Below are positions 8,827 through 17,346 of a DNA stretch of 64,000 nucleotides, in pieces. The DNA lies in the NCBI GenBank assembly GCA_024636505.1, contig JAGXGY010000042.1, positions 1 through 64,000 of the forward strand, in the 5' to 3' direction. Positions within the stretch are counted from its first letter, which is position 1, and each line of letters starts with the position of its first letter. The notes under the pieces are model-generated. The model had not been told where the DNA came from. It saw nothing but the letters and a program-made list of their open reading frames with translations, and did not search any database. The DNA is from Methylobacter sp. (lineage in GTDB: Bacteria; Pseudomonadota; Gammaproteobacteria; Methylococcales; Methylomonadaceae). A program made the position numbers and the translations under genes.

Positions 8827-9952
8827 ATGAGCTTAAACGTACCCACTAACAGCAACTTTGTACTCTATCAAACCGATGACGGACAAACCCGCATCGAAGT
8901 ACGTTTGCAGGATGAATCGGTGTGGTTAGCCCAAGCAACACTCACAGAACTATTTCAAACCAGCAAGCAAAACATCAGTCTGCATTTGAAAAATATCTTT
9001 ACCGAAGGAGAGTTGGCGGAAGATCGAGTCGTCAAGAAATACTTGACAACTGCCGCCGACGGCAAGCAATACCGCACCAAGCACTATAATCTTGAAGCCA
9101 TTATCGCCGTCGGTTACCGGGTCAAATCCCATCGCGGCACCCAGTTCCGCCGCTGGGCTACCGAGCGCTTGAACGAATATTTGATAAAAGGCTTCACGAT
9201 GGACGATGCACGATTAAAGCAGGTTGCCAACATCGGTTCCGATTATTTCGGTGAAATGCTGGAGCGCATCCGTGACATCCGTTCCAGCGAGAAACGCTTT
9301 TATCAGAAAATCCGCGATATTTATAAGCTGGCGGTCGATTACGATCCCCAGGCCGAAGCAACGCTAGAGTTTTTTAAAATCGTACAAAACAAACTGCATT
9401 TCGCCATTTCCGGCAAAACCGCCGCCGAACTGATTGCTGATCGCGCCGATGCTAGCCAGCCGAATATGGGGTTGACCGCTTGGAAAGGCGCAAAAGTCCG
9501 CAAAGGCGATGTGACCGTAGCCAAGAATTATCTGACCAACGAAGAAATAGACGGCCTAAACCGCATTGTCAGCATGTATCTGGATTATGCCGAAGACGGC
9601 TTTCCGTTTAAGGCGGGACACATAAAAGGCTTAACCTTAAATTGTCCCGACTTAAACGGGAAGCCCCGAAGACCAAGCCAAACGCCACCGGCAGATTTTT
9701 ATGCGGGACTGGCGCAGCAAGCTGGATGCATTTTTGCAGTTTAACGAGCGCGATATTTTGACTAATGCCGGAACGATCAGCAAAGTGATCGCCGATCAGC
9801 TAGCCTTGGAGCAATACGAAAAATTTAATCAACACCGCTTGGCAGTGGAAGCGGAACAAGAGGCGTTACTGGATGATGCTGAATTACAAAACTATTTGGC
9901 AAAAAAAGTTGTCACTCTACCGCGCTTAGCAATGAAATTATTGCCAACGTAG
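8827..9952 (+). pseudogene. RhuM-family protein gene, interrupted by a miniature element
   Basis: The 5' part (8827-9597) encodes about 257 residues of a RhuM (virulence-type) protein with VRLQDESVWLAQ, TELFQTSKQNISLHLKNIF and VGYRVKSHRGTQFRRWAT, ending in YLDYAED. The frame then enters a 68-bp insertion and ends at 9744. The true continuation, EDQAKRHRQIFMRDW... KLDAFLQFNERDIL, resumes in another frame from 9668 and runs to 9952. Removing the insertion and one copy of the 8-bp duplication restores one frame. RhuM homologues are often found among restriction and other defence genes. The function is not established, and this copy is presumably inactive. The last ~15 residues may also be altered. 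Confidence 0.85.
9598..9665. mobile_element. 68-bp miniature inverted-repeat element with 8-bp target duplication
   Basis: Terminal inverted repeats of 23 bp (9598-9620 and 9643-9665, two mismatches) begin GGCTTYCCGTTTAAG and flank a 22-base centre. The element is flanked by the direct repeat CCGAAGAC at 9590-9597 and 9666-9673. Insertion adds 76 bp to rhuM and shifts its frame. No coding capacity. The 8-bp duplication would fit mobilisation by an 8-bp-duplicating transposase family (for example IS1595, ISAs1 or IS66 types), but the parent is not in the window. Confidence 0.9.
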
Positions 9953-10393
9953 ATGACAACTTTTTTATTGTCGTTTTTAAAGCTAAATACGCAGTGAATA
10001 CCTTAACCGATTATCTGCTCTATACCGCCCTAGCATAGCAGTAGCCAATCTTGATGCCAACAAAGCAGGACTAAAAATTCGGCAATCATTGCGCTCATTT
10101 TTAGCACCCTGCCACATAATTTACAGCGGAATAACGGCTGATTATTCTGTTGTTTTTACGCAAAACACCAAGCGATCCAATCTCATCTATTGGTTAATTT
10201 CTAGCTGAGATCAGTAGCAAGTACCCAGCGCATAAACTCGCAATAAAACAACTTGTTGTGGACTAGCCACGGGTTATTTAAAGCACCTGAGACCGGAACC
10301 GGTTCTCATTTAATTAATGCTTAAATCTCTTGTTTTACTTATTTAATCAGAGGAATATCAGGCTCAATTCAAACATCTAATGGAGGACTTATC
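9953..10393. other. Intergenic stretch with a short unassigned coding-like fragment
   Basis: A frame different from the rhuM tail reads SNEIIANVDDNFFIVVFKAK...DYLLYTALA and stops near 10038. It may be a scrap of another gene or of rhuM's neighbour after deletion; I cannot assign it. Further right I see only a short palindrome (GAACCGGTTC, near 10297) and the probable promoter of the small gene at 10394. Confidence 0.3.
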
Positions 10394-10534
10394 ATGAAAA
10401 TTTTAAATATACTGGTCTTACTGGCTTCACTTTTTGCTATAGTCGGCGCCGCTTTTTTCCGGATTTTTGTTTTACTGACCAATGCACTATTTTCTCAGCC
10501 GACTCATAATCGCCATCCCTCATGGCTAGACTAA
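10394..10534 (+). CDS. Small single-pass membrane protein, 46 aa
   Basis: ATG at 10394 is preceded by a strong GGAGG site seven bases upstream; TAA at 10532-10534. The protein starts MKILNILVLLASLFAIVGAAFF and continues hydrophobic to about residue 34, ending in a polar QPTHNRHPSWLD tail. This is one membrane-spanning helix or an uncleaved signal anchor. No family recognised. The good ribosome-binding site and coding-like composition argue it is real. It stands alone, convergent with tsaB. Confidence 0.6.
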   Translation: MKILNILVLLASLFAIVGAAFFRIFVLLTNALFSQPTHNRHPSWLD

Positions 10535-10580
10535 AAAAATGATACGCTGTGAATCCTTATAAGCGGCTTTGACGCATCCG

Positions 10581-11264
10581 TTACCGCTCAGATTCTTTCT
10601 TAGCCACCTTATCCCGCAAATATACCGGCATTGCCTGCTCGACAGCGACTGCCTGACCTTGTTCGAAACCTCGCGCCCCTAAACGGGCAATCGCACCGGC
10701 TCTGGGCAGCATGTCGGCTTGATAATGGCTGACTCGTCCCGCCAAGCGAGCCATCAATTCCTGAGGGTAAACACCCCAACCCGAACCGATACCTACGCCA
10801 ATCAAGTCGGGAAATTCAACAGCATCAGCCGGGGTCACTGCCTCAAAACCGATCAGTTCGGCAAAGCCTTGCTCATCACGTCGGTAAACTCCCCAAAAAA
10901 TCTCGCCCATCCGCGCATCCATCGCGACAAAGGCGACGTTCTCGTCATTGCGATCGAAAAAATCCTGGGCGATAGCCGCCAGGGTGGACACCGGGACTAC
11001 CGGCAAATCGGCACCCAAGGCGATGCCCTGGATCACGCCGGTGGCGATACGCACCCCGGTAAACGAACCGGGGCCGCGGCTGAACGCCAGCGCATCCAGC
11101 TGTTGCGGCTTCAAGCCCGCCTCCGCCATTAATGAATCGATCATCGGCAAAATCAGCTGGGTATGTTTTTGGGGCGCAAGCTCAAAGCGCTCTTTGACCT
11201 CGCCGTCAATAATTAGCGCTGCCGAGCAGGCTTCGGTCGAGGTTTCTACTGCCAGTAATTTCAT
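10581..11264 (-). CDS. tsaB: TsaB, tRNA threonylcarbamoyladenosine biosynthesis protein
   Basis: 227 aa. Begins MKLLAVETSTEACSAAL and contains SRGPGSFTGVRIATGVIQG, the TsaB (YeaZ) signature. TsaB is the non-catalytic ASKHA-fold partner that dimerises with TsaD and, with TsaE, transfers threonylcarbamoyl from threonylcarbamoyl-AMP (made by TsaC) to A37 of ANN-decoding tRNAs in the cytoplasm. The length is normal for the family. It lies about 105 bases downstream of yoaA in the same direction, the pairing also seen in enterobacteria. The intervening gap carries a short GCGTTTATCCGC-type intergenic repeat. Confidence 0.95.
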   Translation of the reverse strand: MKLLAVETSTEACSAALIIDGEVKERFELAPQKHTQLILPMIDSLMAEAGLKPQQLDALAFSRGPGSFTGVRIATGVIQGIALGADLPVVPVSTLAAIAQDFFDRNDENVAFVAMDARMGEIFWGVYRRDEQGFAELIGFEAVTPADAVEFPDLIGVGIGSGWGVYPQELMARLAGRVSHYQADMLPRAGAIARLGARGFEQGQAVAVEQAMPVYLRDKVAKKESER

Positions 11265-11369
11265 TGTTCGATCTCTAAATGGGTAATTAATTTGCGAATG
11301 CCGATTTTACTCATGGAAGAAACTCTATTTTTATCCGCGTTTATCCGCCAAATCCGTGTCATCCGCGTT

Positions 11370-13307
11370 CTATTCTTCTATCGTCTCTTCCTGGAAAAAC
11401 GCCCGCACCTCGTCTATGTCGCGGGTGCGCTTCATGGCCGGCACGCTATCTAAAAATATCTGCCCGTAGGATTTCTTTAACAACCTGGGATCGCACACCA
11501 TCAATACGCCCCGGTCGGTTACGTCGCGAATCAAACGGCCGATGCCCTGCCTCAACGCAATCACGGCGGTAGGCAGCTGGTATTCGAAAAACGAGTTGCG
11601 CCCCTGTTTGGTCATTGCGTCCAATCGCGCTTTCAACACCGGATCGCCGGGCGAGGCGAACGGCAGTTTGTCGATAATGACGCAGGATAAGGCTTCGCCT
11701 CTAACGTCTACGCCTTCCCAAAAACTTGAGGTGCCCAGCAACACGGCGTTGCCTGCTGCTTTAAACTGTTCCAGTAATAGTCCCTTGGGACGACTGCCCT
11801 GAATCAGCAACGGAAAATCGATTTTTTTCTCCAGCAATTCAGCCGCCTGTTTCAGCGCGCGATGGCTGGTAAACAGGAAAAACGCCCTGCCCTTGCTGGC
11901 CTGCAACACCGGCACGGCAAATTCGACGATGGTCGGGATAAACTCGGGATCATTAGGCTGCGGCAAGCCTTTGGGATGATAAAACAATGATTGGTGAGAA
12001 AAATCGAACGGACTACCCCAGCTTTTTCCGGTCGCGTCGCTCAGTCCCAGATTATTGGCGAAATGATCGAACCTGTTGGCCACGCTTAAGGTCGCTGAGG
12101 TAAAAACCCACGCCGCCTGATGTTGCTGCATAAAGGAGCGAAATTCTGCGGCTATATCCAGCGGCGTCCGGCTCAAGGTAAAGGTGTTTTTATAGGTTTC
12201 ATACCAGCGTATCCATTTGCCGCTATTGTCTTCAAGAATAATCCATAACTGTTGCACCAGTTCTTCGGCGCGTTTAAAACACGCATCCAGGCCTTTGGTT
12301 TTAACCGATGCCAACTCCAGTTGATCGGCCAAGCGCTGCAACTGGTCTTTAACCGCTGTCAACGCTCCGGCAATTTTGGGATTATTTTCGATGTCTTGCC
12401 AATCGCCGCGTTTCAGCTCGATGCCGAACGCCAGCCTCAAGTCTTTAACCTCATGCTCCAGGTCTTCACAGGCGGTGCGTAAAGCGGGTATATCGGTGGC
12501 GTCTTTAAAATATTCCATCAGCGCATCTTGCGCCAGATCATTGAGTTGCTTGGCGCTGACGCTAATACCTAAGAAATTGGAGGCGGTATCGGCCAATTGG
12601 TGCGCCTCGTCGATAATCACCACCTCGGCATCGGGCAATAACTCGCCGAAACCGTTGTCGCGTATCGACCAGTCTGCGCACAGCAAATGGTGATTAACTA
12701 CCAGAATCTCGCACTCCTGGGCTTTTTTTCTGGCCTTGACCAGAAAACAGTCGGCGTAATCCGGGCAATCCTGCCCCAGGCAATTATCGATTGACGAGGT
12801 CGCCTGATACCAGACCGGGTTGGCCTCTGATACCTCGGACATTTCTGAGGTATCGCCGGTTTTAGTGCGTTTCGACCAGGATGTTATTGTTGCCAGGGCC
12901 GCAGCATCTTCTTTGCTAAAACCCACTGTAGACGTTAACGCGTTTTTTAGCCGATAGGTACACAGATAATTACTGCGACCTTTTAATAGCGCTGCGATAA
13001 ACGGTGTTTTGATGGCTTTGCGGATAATCGGCAAATCCTTATTAAATAACTGATCCTGAAGATTTTTAGTGCCCGTTGAAACAATAACCTTTTTACCGGA
13101 TAAAATAGCGGGGACTAAATAGGCAAAAGTCTTGCCGGTTCCGGTTCCGGCTTCGGCAATTAAATGCTGATTTACTTCGATAGCATGAGCAATCGCCTCG
13201 GCCATTTCAACTTGAGCCTCTCGCGGTTGATAGCCTGGGATTATCTCGGATAAGCTGCCGTCACTGCTGAAAAATTTTTCTAATTCCGTCAATTGAGTCT
13301 CTTGCAC
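11370..13307 (-). CDS. yoaA: YoaA-like ATP-dependent DNA helicase (DinG/XPD family)
   Basis: 645 aa, XPD/DinG-type superfamily 2 helicase. Walker A EAGTGTGKTFAYLVP is near residue 55 and the DEAH box (IIDEAHQL) near residue 225. Between them are the four cysteines expected to bind an Fe-S cluster (CTYR near 117, then NCLGQDCPDYADC around 175-187). Helicase motifs V/VI follow at the C-terminus (GTSSFWEGVDVRG; QGIGRLIR). In E. coli YoaA works with the DNA polymerase III chi subunit on damaged replication forks. Here it is the first gene of a likely yoaA-tsaB unit. No anomaly seen. Confidence 0.92.
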   Translation of the reverse strand: MQETQLTELEKFFSSDGSLSEIIPGYQPREAQVEMAEAIAHAIEVNQHLIAEAGTGTGKTFAYLVPAILSGKKVIVSTGTKNLQDQLFNKDLPIIRKAIKTPFIAALLKGRSNYLCTYRLKNALTSTVGFSKEDAAALATITSWSKRTKTGDTSEMSEVSEANPVWYQATSSIDNCLGQDCPDYADCFLVKARKKAQECEILVVNHHLLCADWSIRDNGFGELLPDAEVVIIDEAHQLADTASNFLGISVSAKQLNDLAQDALMEYFKDATDIPALRTACEDLEHEVKDLRLAFGIELKRGDWQDIENNPKIAGALTAVKDQLQRLADQLELASVKTKGLDACFKRAEELVQQLWIILEDNSGKWIRWYETYKNTFTLSRTPLDIAAEFRSFMQQHQAAWVFTSATLSVANRFDHFANNLGLSDATGKSWGSPFDFSHQSLFYHPKGLPQPNDPEFIPTIVEFAVPVLQASKGRAFFLFTSHRALKQAAELLEKKIDFPLLIQGSRPKGLLLEQFKAAGNAVLLGTSSFWEGVDVRGEALSCVIIDKLPFASPGDPVLKARLDAMTKQGRNSFFEYQLPTAVIALRQGIGRLIRDVTDRGVLMVCDPRLLKKSYGQIFLDSVPAMKRTRDIDEVRAFFQEETIEE

Positions 13308-13697
13308 TATTTTGTATTTGCTATTTTAATTCAACCGACAAGCACAGTTCATTGTTTAACTGAATTGAAAAAGCCGAAAAAGCAACAAAGATACCAGATT
13401 GAGATTTTAAAGATAGTCGGTTAGGCATCTAAATTTACGCCGCCCAAGTGGACCGGCAATAGCTGCGAACAACAGCATTAACGATACACCCGAAGCCGCT
13501 GTTAGGTGTTTACACCGGTTTAATAAGCCGCCTGCTTCCTATACACTTAAAATTCACTAAAAACTTATGCTTCATCAGCGTTTTTCTTATATCAACAGCA
13601 TTGGTCAAGCAATTTTGATTAACGTACCTTGGGTAAGGTATGCTACAAAGAGATATATTACAATATGCTAATATTAGTTAAATCGAGGAATGTCCGG
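13308..13697. other. Divergent intergenic region between yoaA and the copper oxidase
   Basis: About 390 bases that should hold both promoters. A 16-bp palindrome at 13625-13640 is annotated separately. The left half shows nothing I can name. Confidence 0.4.
13625..13640. promoter_or_regulatory. Palindrome TACCTT-N4-AAGGTA upstream of the multicopper oxidase
   Basis: TACCTTGGGTAAGGTA has perfect 6-bp arms, with an A+T-rich stretch (TATGCTAATATT) about 40 bases downstream that could be a -10 region. ACCTT/AAGGT arms recall MerR-family metal operators (CueR: ACCTTCC...GGAAGGT), but the arms are shorter and the spacing differs. A copper-responsive role is a guess from the gene it precedes. Confidence 0.35.
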
Positions 13698-15305
13698 ATG
13701 AAAACGACAACTGATTTGCAACGCCGAAAACTATTAAAATATGCCGCTATCGGTATCGCCGGAGCAACCGCTTATCCCGGTTGGGCAAAGGCGACTAACG
13801 ACTTTGTCAGGGTCAATACGTCATCTGCCGACTTTCTGGCCGATGTTGAAATTGAATTAACCATGAACACCGCCGATGTACCCATTCTGAGCGGCAATAA
13901 AACCCATGTCTGGAAGGTCACCGGCAAGGTTATCAAGGGCGCTTCCGATGTGCTTGATAATAATGACGGCACTTATCTGGCCCCGACCCTGCGCTTAAAA
14001 AAAGGCCAGAAGGTCAGGCTGACGTTAAATAACAACCTACCCGCACAATCGATTTTACATTGGCATGGCCTGCATGTACCGGCCAACATGGACGGCAATC
14101 CGATGTATGCGATCAATAGCGGCGAAACCTATATCTACGAATTCGAAATATTGAACAGAGCCGGTACCTATTGGTATCATGCCCATACCCACAGCGTCAC
14201 CGCCAGACAAGTCTATTCCGGCCTGGCAGGCCTGTTTATCGTCAGCGATGATCAGGAACAGGCGCTAAATTTACCGAGTGGCGGTCAGGATGTAGCACTG
14301 GTGATTCAAGACCGCAGTTTTGACAGCCAAAACCAATTGGCTTATTCGGCGCACATGATGCAACGTATGCAAGGCTTTCTGGGCGAACAGATTCTGGTTA
14401 ACGGTCAACCTGATTTTGTGTTACCGGTAGCAACACGCGCTTATCGACTCCGGCTGTTAAATGGTTCTAATTCGCGTATTTATAAACTCGCCTGGGATGA
14501 CGGCACCCCGCTCACCGTCATCGGCGTTGACGGCGGCTTGCTGGAACGGCCCGAACAACATGACTATGTAATGCTGGCTCCGGGACAACGACGGGAATTA
14601 TGGATGGACTTCAGCGAACGGGCGATAGACTCCGAACTCACTTTGCGCAGCCTCGCGTTTGATGTTGCCTCGCATGGCGGCATGGGCATGATGGGCGGAC
14701 GCGGCATGATGGGCGGCGGCATGAGACGGGGAGGAATGATGTCGGTCAGTACCCTGCCTTCAGGTTCCGACTACCCGATTTTAAAAATCCGGGTCGCCAA
14801 AAAGGAACAAGGCAGTAACACGCTGCCCAAGGTGCTTACCCCTATTACCGCATTACGCATTAAAGATGCCGCCAATGCAGACAATCCTAAAACCATCGCC
14901 TTATCGATGCGACACATGTCAGCCCTGCTGAATGGCCGTTCTTATAAAATGAATGATGTTCAACCGGATGAAATGATCCCGGTTAACAGCCTGCAACTCA
15001 TTGAGTTCGATAACGGTTTTGACAGCGGCATGCACGGCATGATGAACATGCCGCATCCGATGCATTTACATGGCGAACAGTTTCAGATCGTCAAACGGGA
15101 AGTAAACTCGCGTTCTGGCGATAGTTACGCCTCGGTCGCTTCAGGGTTGATACACAACGGCTGGCAAGATACCGTTCTAGTGATGCCCGGCGAAAAAGTC
15201 ACGATCTTAAAACCGTTTAACGATTTTAAAGGCCCGTTCATGTACCACTGCCACAACCTGGAACATGAAGATATGGGCATGATGCGCGATTTTCTTATTA
15301 AATAA
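13698..15305 (+). CDS. Periplasmic multicopper oxidase, Met-rich, CueO/CopA-like
   Basis: 535 aa from ATG 13698 (GAGG upstream; a TTG at 13629 would add 23 residues before the signal). A Tat signal is visible: QRRKLLKYAAIGIAGA ending near A-K-A. Three cupredoxin domains carry the copper ligands: HWHGLHVP and WYHAHTHS in domain 1, HPMHLHGEQF and HCHNLEHEDMGMM in domain 3. A Met/Gly-rich insert (GGMGMMGGRGMMGGGM) near residue 335, and another Met-rich run just before the last domain, are typical of cuprous oxidases that detoxify Cu(I) in the periplasm. No copA/copB partner lies adjacent. Copper oxidation is inferred from the ligands and Met-rich loops; laccase-like side activity is possible. 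Confidence 0.85.
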   Translation: MKTTTDLQRRKLLKYAAIGIAGATAYPGWAKATNDFVRVNTSSADFLADVEIELTMNTADVPILSGNKTHVWKVTGKVIKGASDVLDNNDGTYLAPTLRLKKGQKVRLTLNNNLPAQSILHWHGLHVPANMDGNPMYAINSGETYIYEFEILNRAGTYWYHAHTHSVTARQVYSGLAGLFIVSDDQEQALNLPSGGQDVALVIQDRSFDSQNQLAYSAHMMQRMQGFLGEQILVNGQPDFVLPVATRAYRLRLLNGSNSRIYKLAWDDGTPLTVIGVDGGLLERPEQHDYVMLAPGQRRELWMDFSERAIDSELTLRSLAFDVASHGGMGMMGGRGMMGGGMRRGGMMSVSTLPSGSDYPILKIRVAKKEQGSNTLPKVLTPITALRIKDAANADNPKTIALSMRHMSALLNGRSYKMNDVQPDEMIPVNSLQLIEFDNGFDSGMHGMMNMPHPMHLHGEQFQIVKREVNSRSGDSYASVASGLIHNGWQDTVLVMPGEKVTILKPFNDFKGPFMYHCHNLEHEDMGMMRDFLIK

Positions 15306-15348
15306 CCGATGTTAGGCGAGCGCCTATAAAAAATCGCAGTCTACAAAA

Positions 15349-15515
15349 AGCATGTCGAAAATACATTCCGATGACAATGAATCCTGGTCGGCATAGTCAT
15401 GCCAGCCACATTGAGATGAATGAATACGGTGGCATGACACCGTAAATCAGGAAAACAGGGCTTTAGCTTTTTTCGTGGCTTTCGTGCTTTTTGTAGGCAG
15501 TGCGTTACATCAGTT
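15349..15515. repeat. Dispersed intergenic repeat, copy 1 (~167 bp)
   Basis: Shares AGCATGTCGAAA at its start, GATGAATGAATA and CATGACACCGTAAATCAGG in the middle, and TTTTTCGTGGCTTTCGTGCT near its end with a second copy at 34223-34402. The order of blocks is the same in both, so this is a genuine dispersed repeat and not chance. No open frame. Its function is unknown. Confidence 0.75.
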
Positions 15516-15598
15516 AAATAATTCCGATTTATTTCAGCTTGACTGGCATCTAACGGCAGACATTTCGACAACTGCCGTTTATCGTAATTTCAAATTAC

Positions 15599-16585
15599 TC
15601 AGCCTTGCTTCTTAAGCAAATTGGGATTCACCTTACGTAGACGCCTGTTTTTCTTAATACAAAAATCGCCGGTACATCGATTTACCTCAACGGTAATATG
15701 CGACAATTTATGAATACCTCCGTAGTGAAATTCTTTTAATAATTTCTTGTAATATTCCGGCGCTTTGGGATTATGCGATATCAGTGAAATAATGATCGCA
15801 AAGTGCCCGGGGGCGACCTGCCATACATGCAGGTCTGAAATACGATTGTCTGCGTCGCTTTCTATTTTTTTCTTTATCGCCAATTTATATTTCAACGCTA
15901 TGCTTTCATCCAGCAATACCGGACTGGTCTCTTTCAGCAACGAATACGCCCATTGAATGATAATCAGCGCTCCCACCATACCCATAACCGGATCCAGCCA
16001 GTTCCAGCCATAATATTTAGCCAGTCCCAGCGCAATAATAGCCAGCACTGAAGTCAAAGCGTCGGCAAGCACATGCAGGTAAGCTGCTTTAAGATTATGA
16101 TCATGGTGGTGATCATGATCGCCACCATGATGATGATCTTTGAGCAGCAGCGCACAAATCAAATTAATCAGCAAACCGAAACCAGCAATGGCAATAGCTT
16201 CATTAAAGTGGATAATATGCGGATGGACAATGCGCTGCCCTGACTCAACCAACATAATCAAAGCTACCACGCCCAGCACAATGGAGCTGGTATAACCGCC
16301 CAGAACACCGACTTTTGCCGGACTGAACGCAAAAGTCTGGTCATGCGTATGAACACGGGAATAACGATAAGCAATCAGCGTGATCATAAAGGCGGCAACA
16401 TGCGTGCCCATATGCCAGCCATCAGCCAGCAGCGCCATCGACCCAAATAAAGTACCCGCAGTTATTTCCAGGATCATGGTTAAAAAAGTGAGTACCAGAA
16501 CCAGCTTGGTTCGCCGCTCCCCTTTCCTGTTAATGACTGAAAAATTGTGCTCGTGTTTCAGAAGATCTAATGTGTGCGCATGCAT
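15599..16585 (-). CDS. dmeF: DmeF-like cation diffusion facilitator (Co/Ni/Zn efflux)
   Basis: 328 aa from ATG 16585 (MHAHTLDLLKHEHNF), which matches the usual DmeF N-terminus; a start at 16621 is also open. Six membrane segments are visible. The metal site residues are LLADGWHMGTH in TM2 and LHVLADALTSV in TM5, with a His-rich loop (DHHHGGDHDHHHDHN) between TM4 and TM5. A C-terminal cytoplasmic domain (DLHVWQVAPGHFAIIISL) follows. CDF proteins exchange cytoplasmic divalent metal for protons; DmeF members export Co and Ni. It stands alone, convergent with the multicopper oxidase gene. Metal specificity is inferred by similarity. Confidence 0.85.
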   Translation of the reverse strand: MHAHTLDLLKHEHNFSVINRKGERRTKLVLVLTFLTMILEITAGTLFGSMALLADGWHMGTHVAAFMITLIAYRYSRVHTHDQTFAFSPAKVGVLGGYTSSIVLGVVALIMLVESGQRIVHPHIIHFNEAIAIAGFGLLINLICALLLKDHHHGGDHDHHHDHNLKAAYLHVLADALTSVLAIIALGLAKYYGWNWLDPVMGMVGALIIIQWAYSLLKETSPVLLDESIALKYKLAIKKKIESDADNRISDLHVWQVAPGHFAIIISLISHNPKAPEYYKKLLKEFHYGGIHKLSHITVEVNRCTGDFCIKKNRRLRKVNPNLLKKQG

Positions 16586-16762
16586 TCCGAACCCTGTTTT
16601 GCTATTCGTTAAAACGACCAATCCCCAACAAATATAGCATGTTGCGCCTATTGCTTTGATCAGGCGGTAATTGGTTAAAGAGTTTCCATTTTATCGAATA
16701 ACTAACGTTTTTGATAAGAATTATTCGGCGGAGTCTTGATGGCAAAAACAAACCGATAGGCA

Positions 16763-16793
16763 TAAAAAAAGGGTTATCATTTTGATAACCCTT
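16763..16793 (-). terminator. Rho-independent terminator after tRNA-Glu (first copy)
   Basis: Stem AAGGGTTATCA / TGATAACCCTT (16769-16779 with 16783-16793) followed on the minus strand by a run of T, directly downstream of the tRNA-Glu at 16801. Confidence 0.85.
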
Positions 16794-16800
16794 CTATTAT

Positions 16801-16876
16801 TGGCGTCCCCAGGGGGGTTCGAACCCCCGTTACCGCCGTGAAAGGGCGGTGTCCTAGGCCACTAGACGATGGGGAC
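16801..16876 (-). tRNA. tRNA-Glu (anticodon TTC)
   Basis: Read on the minus strand: acceptor GTCCCCA pairing with TGGGGAC, D-arm with ATCGTCTAGTGGCC, anticodon loop CTTTCAC (anticodon TTC), T-arm GGGGGTTCGAACCCCC, and an encoded CCA. 76 nt. Identical to the copy at 17131. Decodes GAA/GAG. Confidence 0.97.
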
Positions 16877-16941
16877 TAAACTGGTTTAGTCAGCCTATAC
16901 TCAACTGTACATCAACTTACTCTTTTATGCGTCGAAACGTC

Positions 16942-17082
16942 TTGACATCCTCCCCGACCTAAAGGACTAGGATTCCTGATTGCTCAGGAGTGAGTAGGTA
17001 TCGCTACTGCTCACTGGTTTCTGCTGCTGACGGCATTGTTGCACCATTCACTTCACAGACTAGCCCCGTCTATCCGACGGTT
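16942..17082. mobile_element. IS200/IS605-type right-end relic (141 bp)
   Basis: Begins TTGACATCCTCCCCGACCT...AAGGACTAGGATTCCT, the hairpin end typical of tnpB-bearing IS200/IS605 elements. It continues with a segment that, on the minus strand, looks like the last codons of tnpB. A second copy of about the same length is at 49434-49574. No tnpA or tnpB is present. The retained region is where the guide (omega/re) RNA scaffold lies in intact elements. Located between two tRNA-Glu genes. Confidence 0.7.
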
Positions 17083-17096
17083 ATTTAAGTGATTAT

Positions 17097-17123
17097 AAAA
17101 AAAGGCCTATGCTGATAGGCCTT
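17097..17123 (-). terminator. Rho-independent terminator after tRNA-Glu (second copy)
   Basis: Stem AAGGCCTAT / ATAGGCCTT with loop GCTG (17102-17123) and seven T on the minus strand (17097-17103), just downstream of the tRNA-Glu at 17131. Confidence 0.88.
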
Positions 17124-17130
17124 AATATAA

Positions 17131-17206
17131 TGGCGTCCCCAGGGGGGTTCGAACCCCCGTTACCGCCGTGAAAGGGCGGTGTCCTAGGCCACTAGACGAT
17201 GGGGAC
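17131..17206 (-). tRNA. tRNA-Glu (anticodon TTC), second copy
   Basis: Sequence identical to the tRNA-Glu at 16801-16876: same cloverleaf arms, anticodon TTC, encoded CCA, 76 nt. It is followed leftward by its own terminator. It probably shares a transcript with tRNA-Ala 17 bases upstream. Confidence 0.97.
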
Positions 17207-17223
17207 TAGAACTGATCAACTAT

Positions 17224-17299
17224 TGGTGGAGCCAAGCGGGATCGAACCGCTGACCTCAACACTGCCAGTGTTGCGCTCTCCCAATTGAGCTATGGCCCC
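17224..17299 (-). tRNA. tRNA-Ala (anticodon GGC)
   Basis: Minus-strand cloverleaf: GGGGCCA acceptor start, GCTCAATTGGGAGAGC D-arm, anticodon stem-loop ACACTGGCAGTGT (anticodon GGC), GCGGTTCGATCCCGC T-arm, encoded CCA; 76 nt. The gene lies just downstream of gltX and upstream of tRNA-Glu in the same direction, so a gltX-tRNA-Ala-tRNA-Glu transcript is plausible. Confidence 0.96.
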
Positions 17300-17346
17300 T
17301 AAGTTGAGAACCGGCATTGTACAGTAATTATCTATGCTGTCCACCA

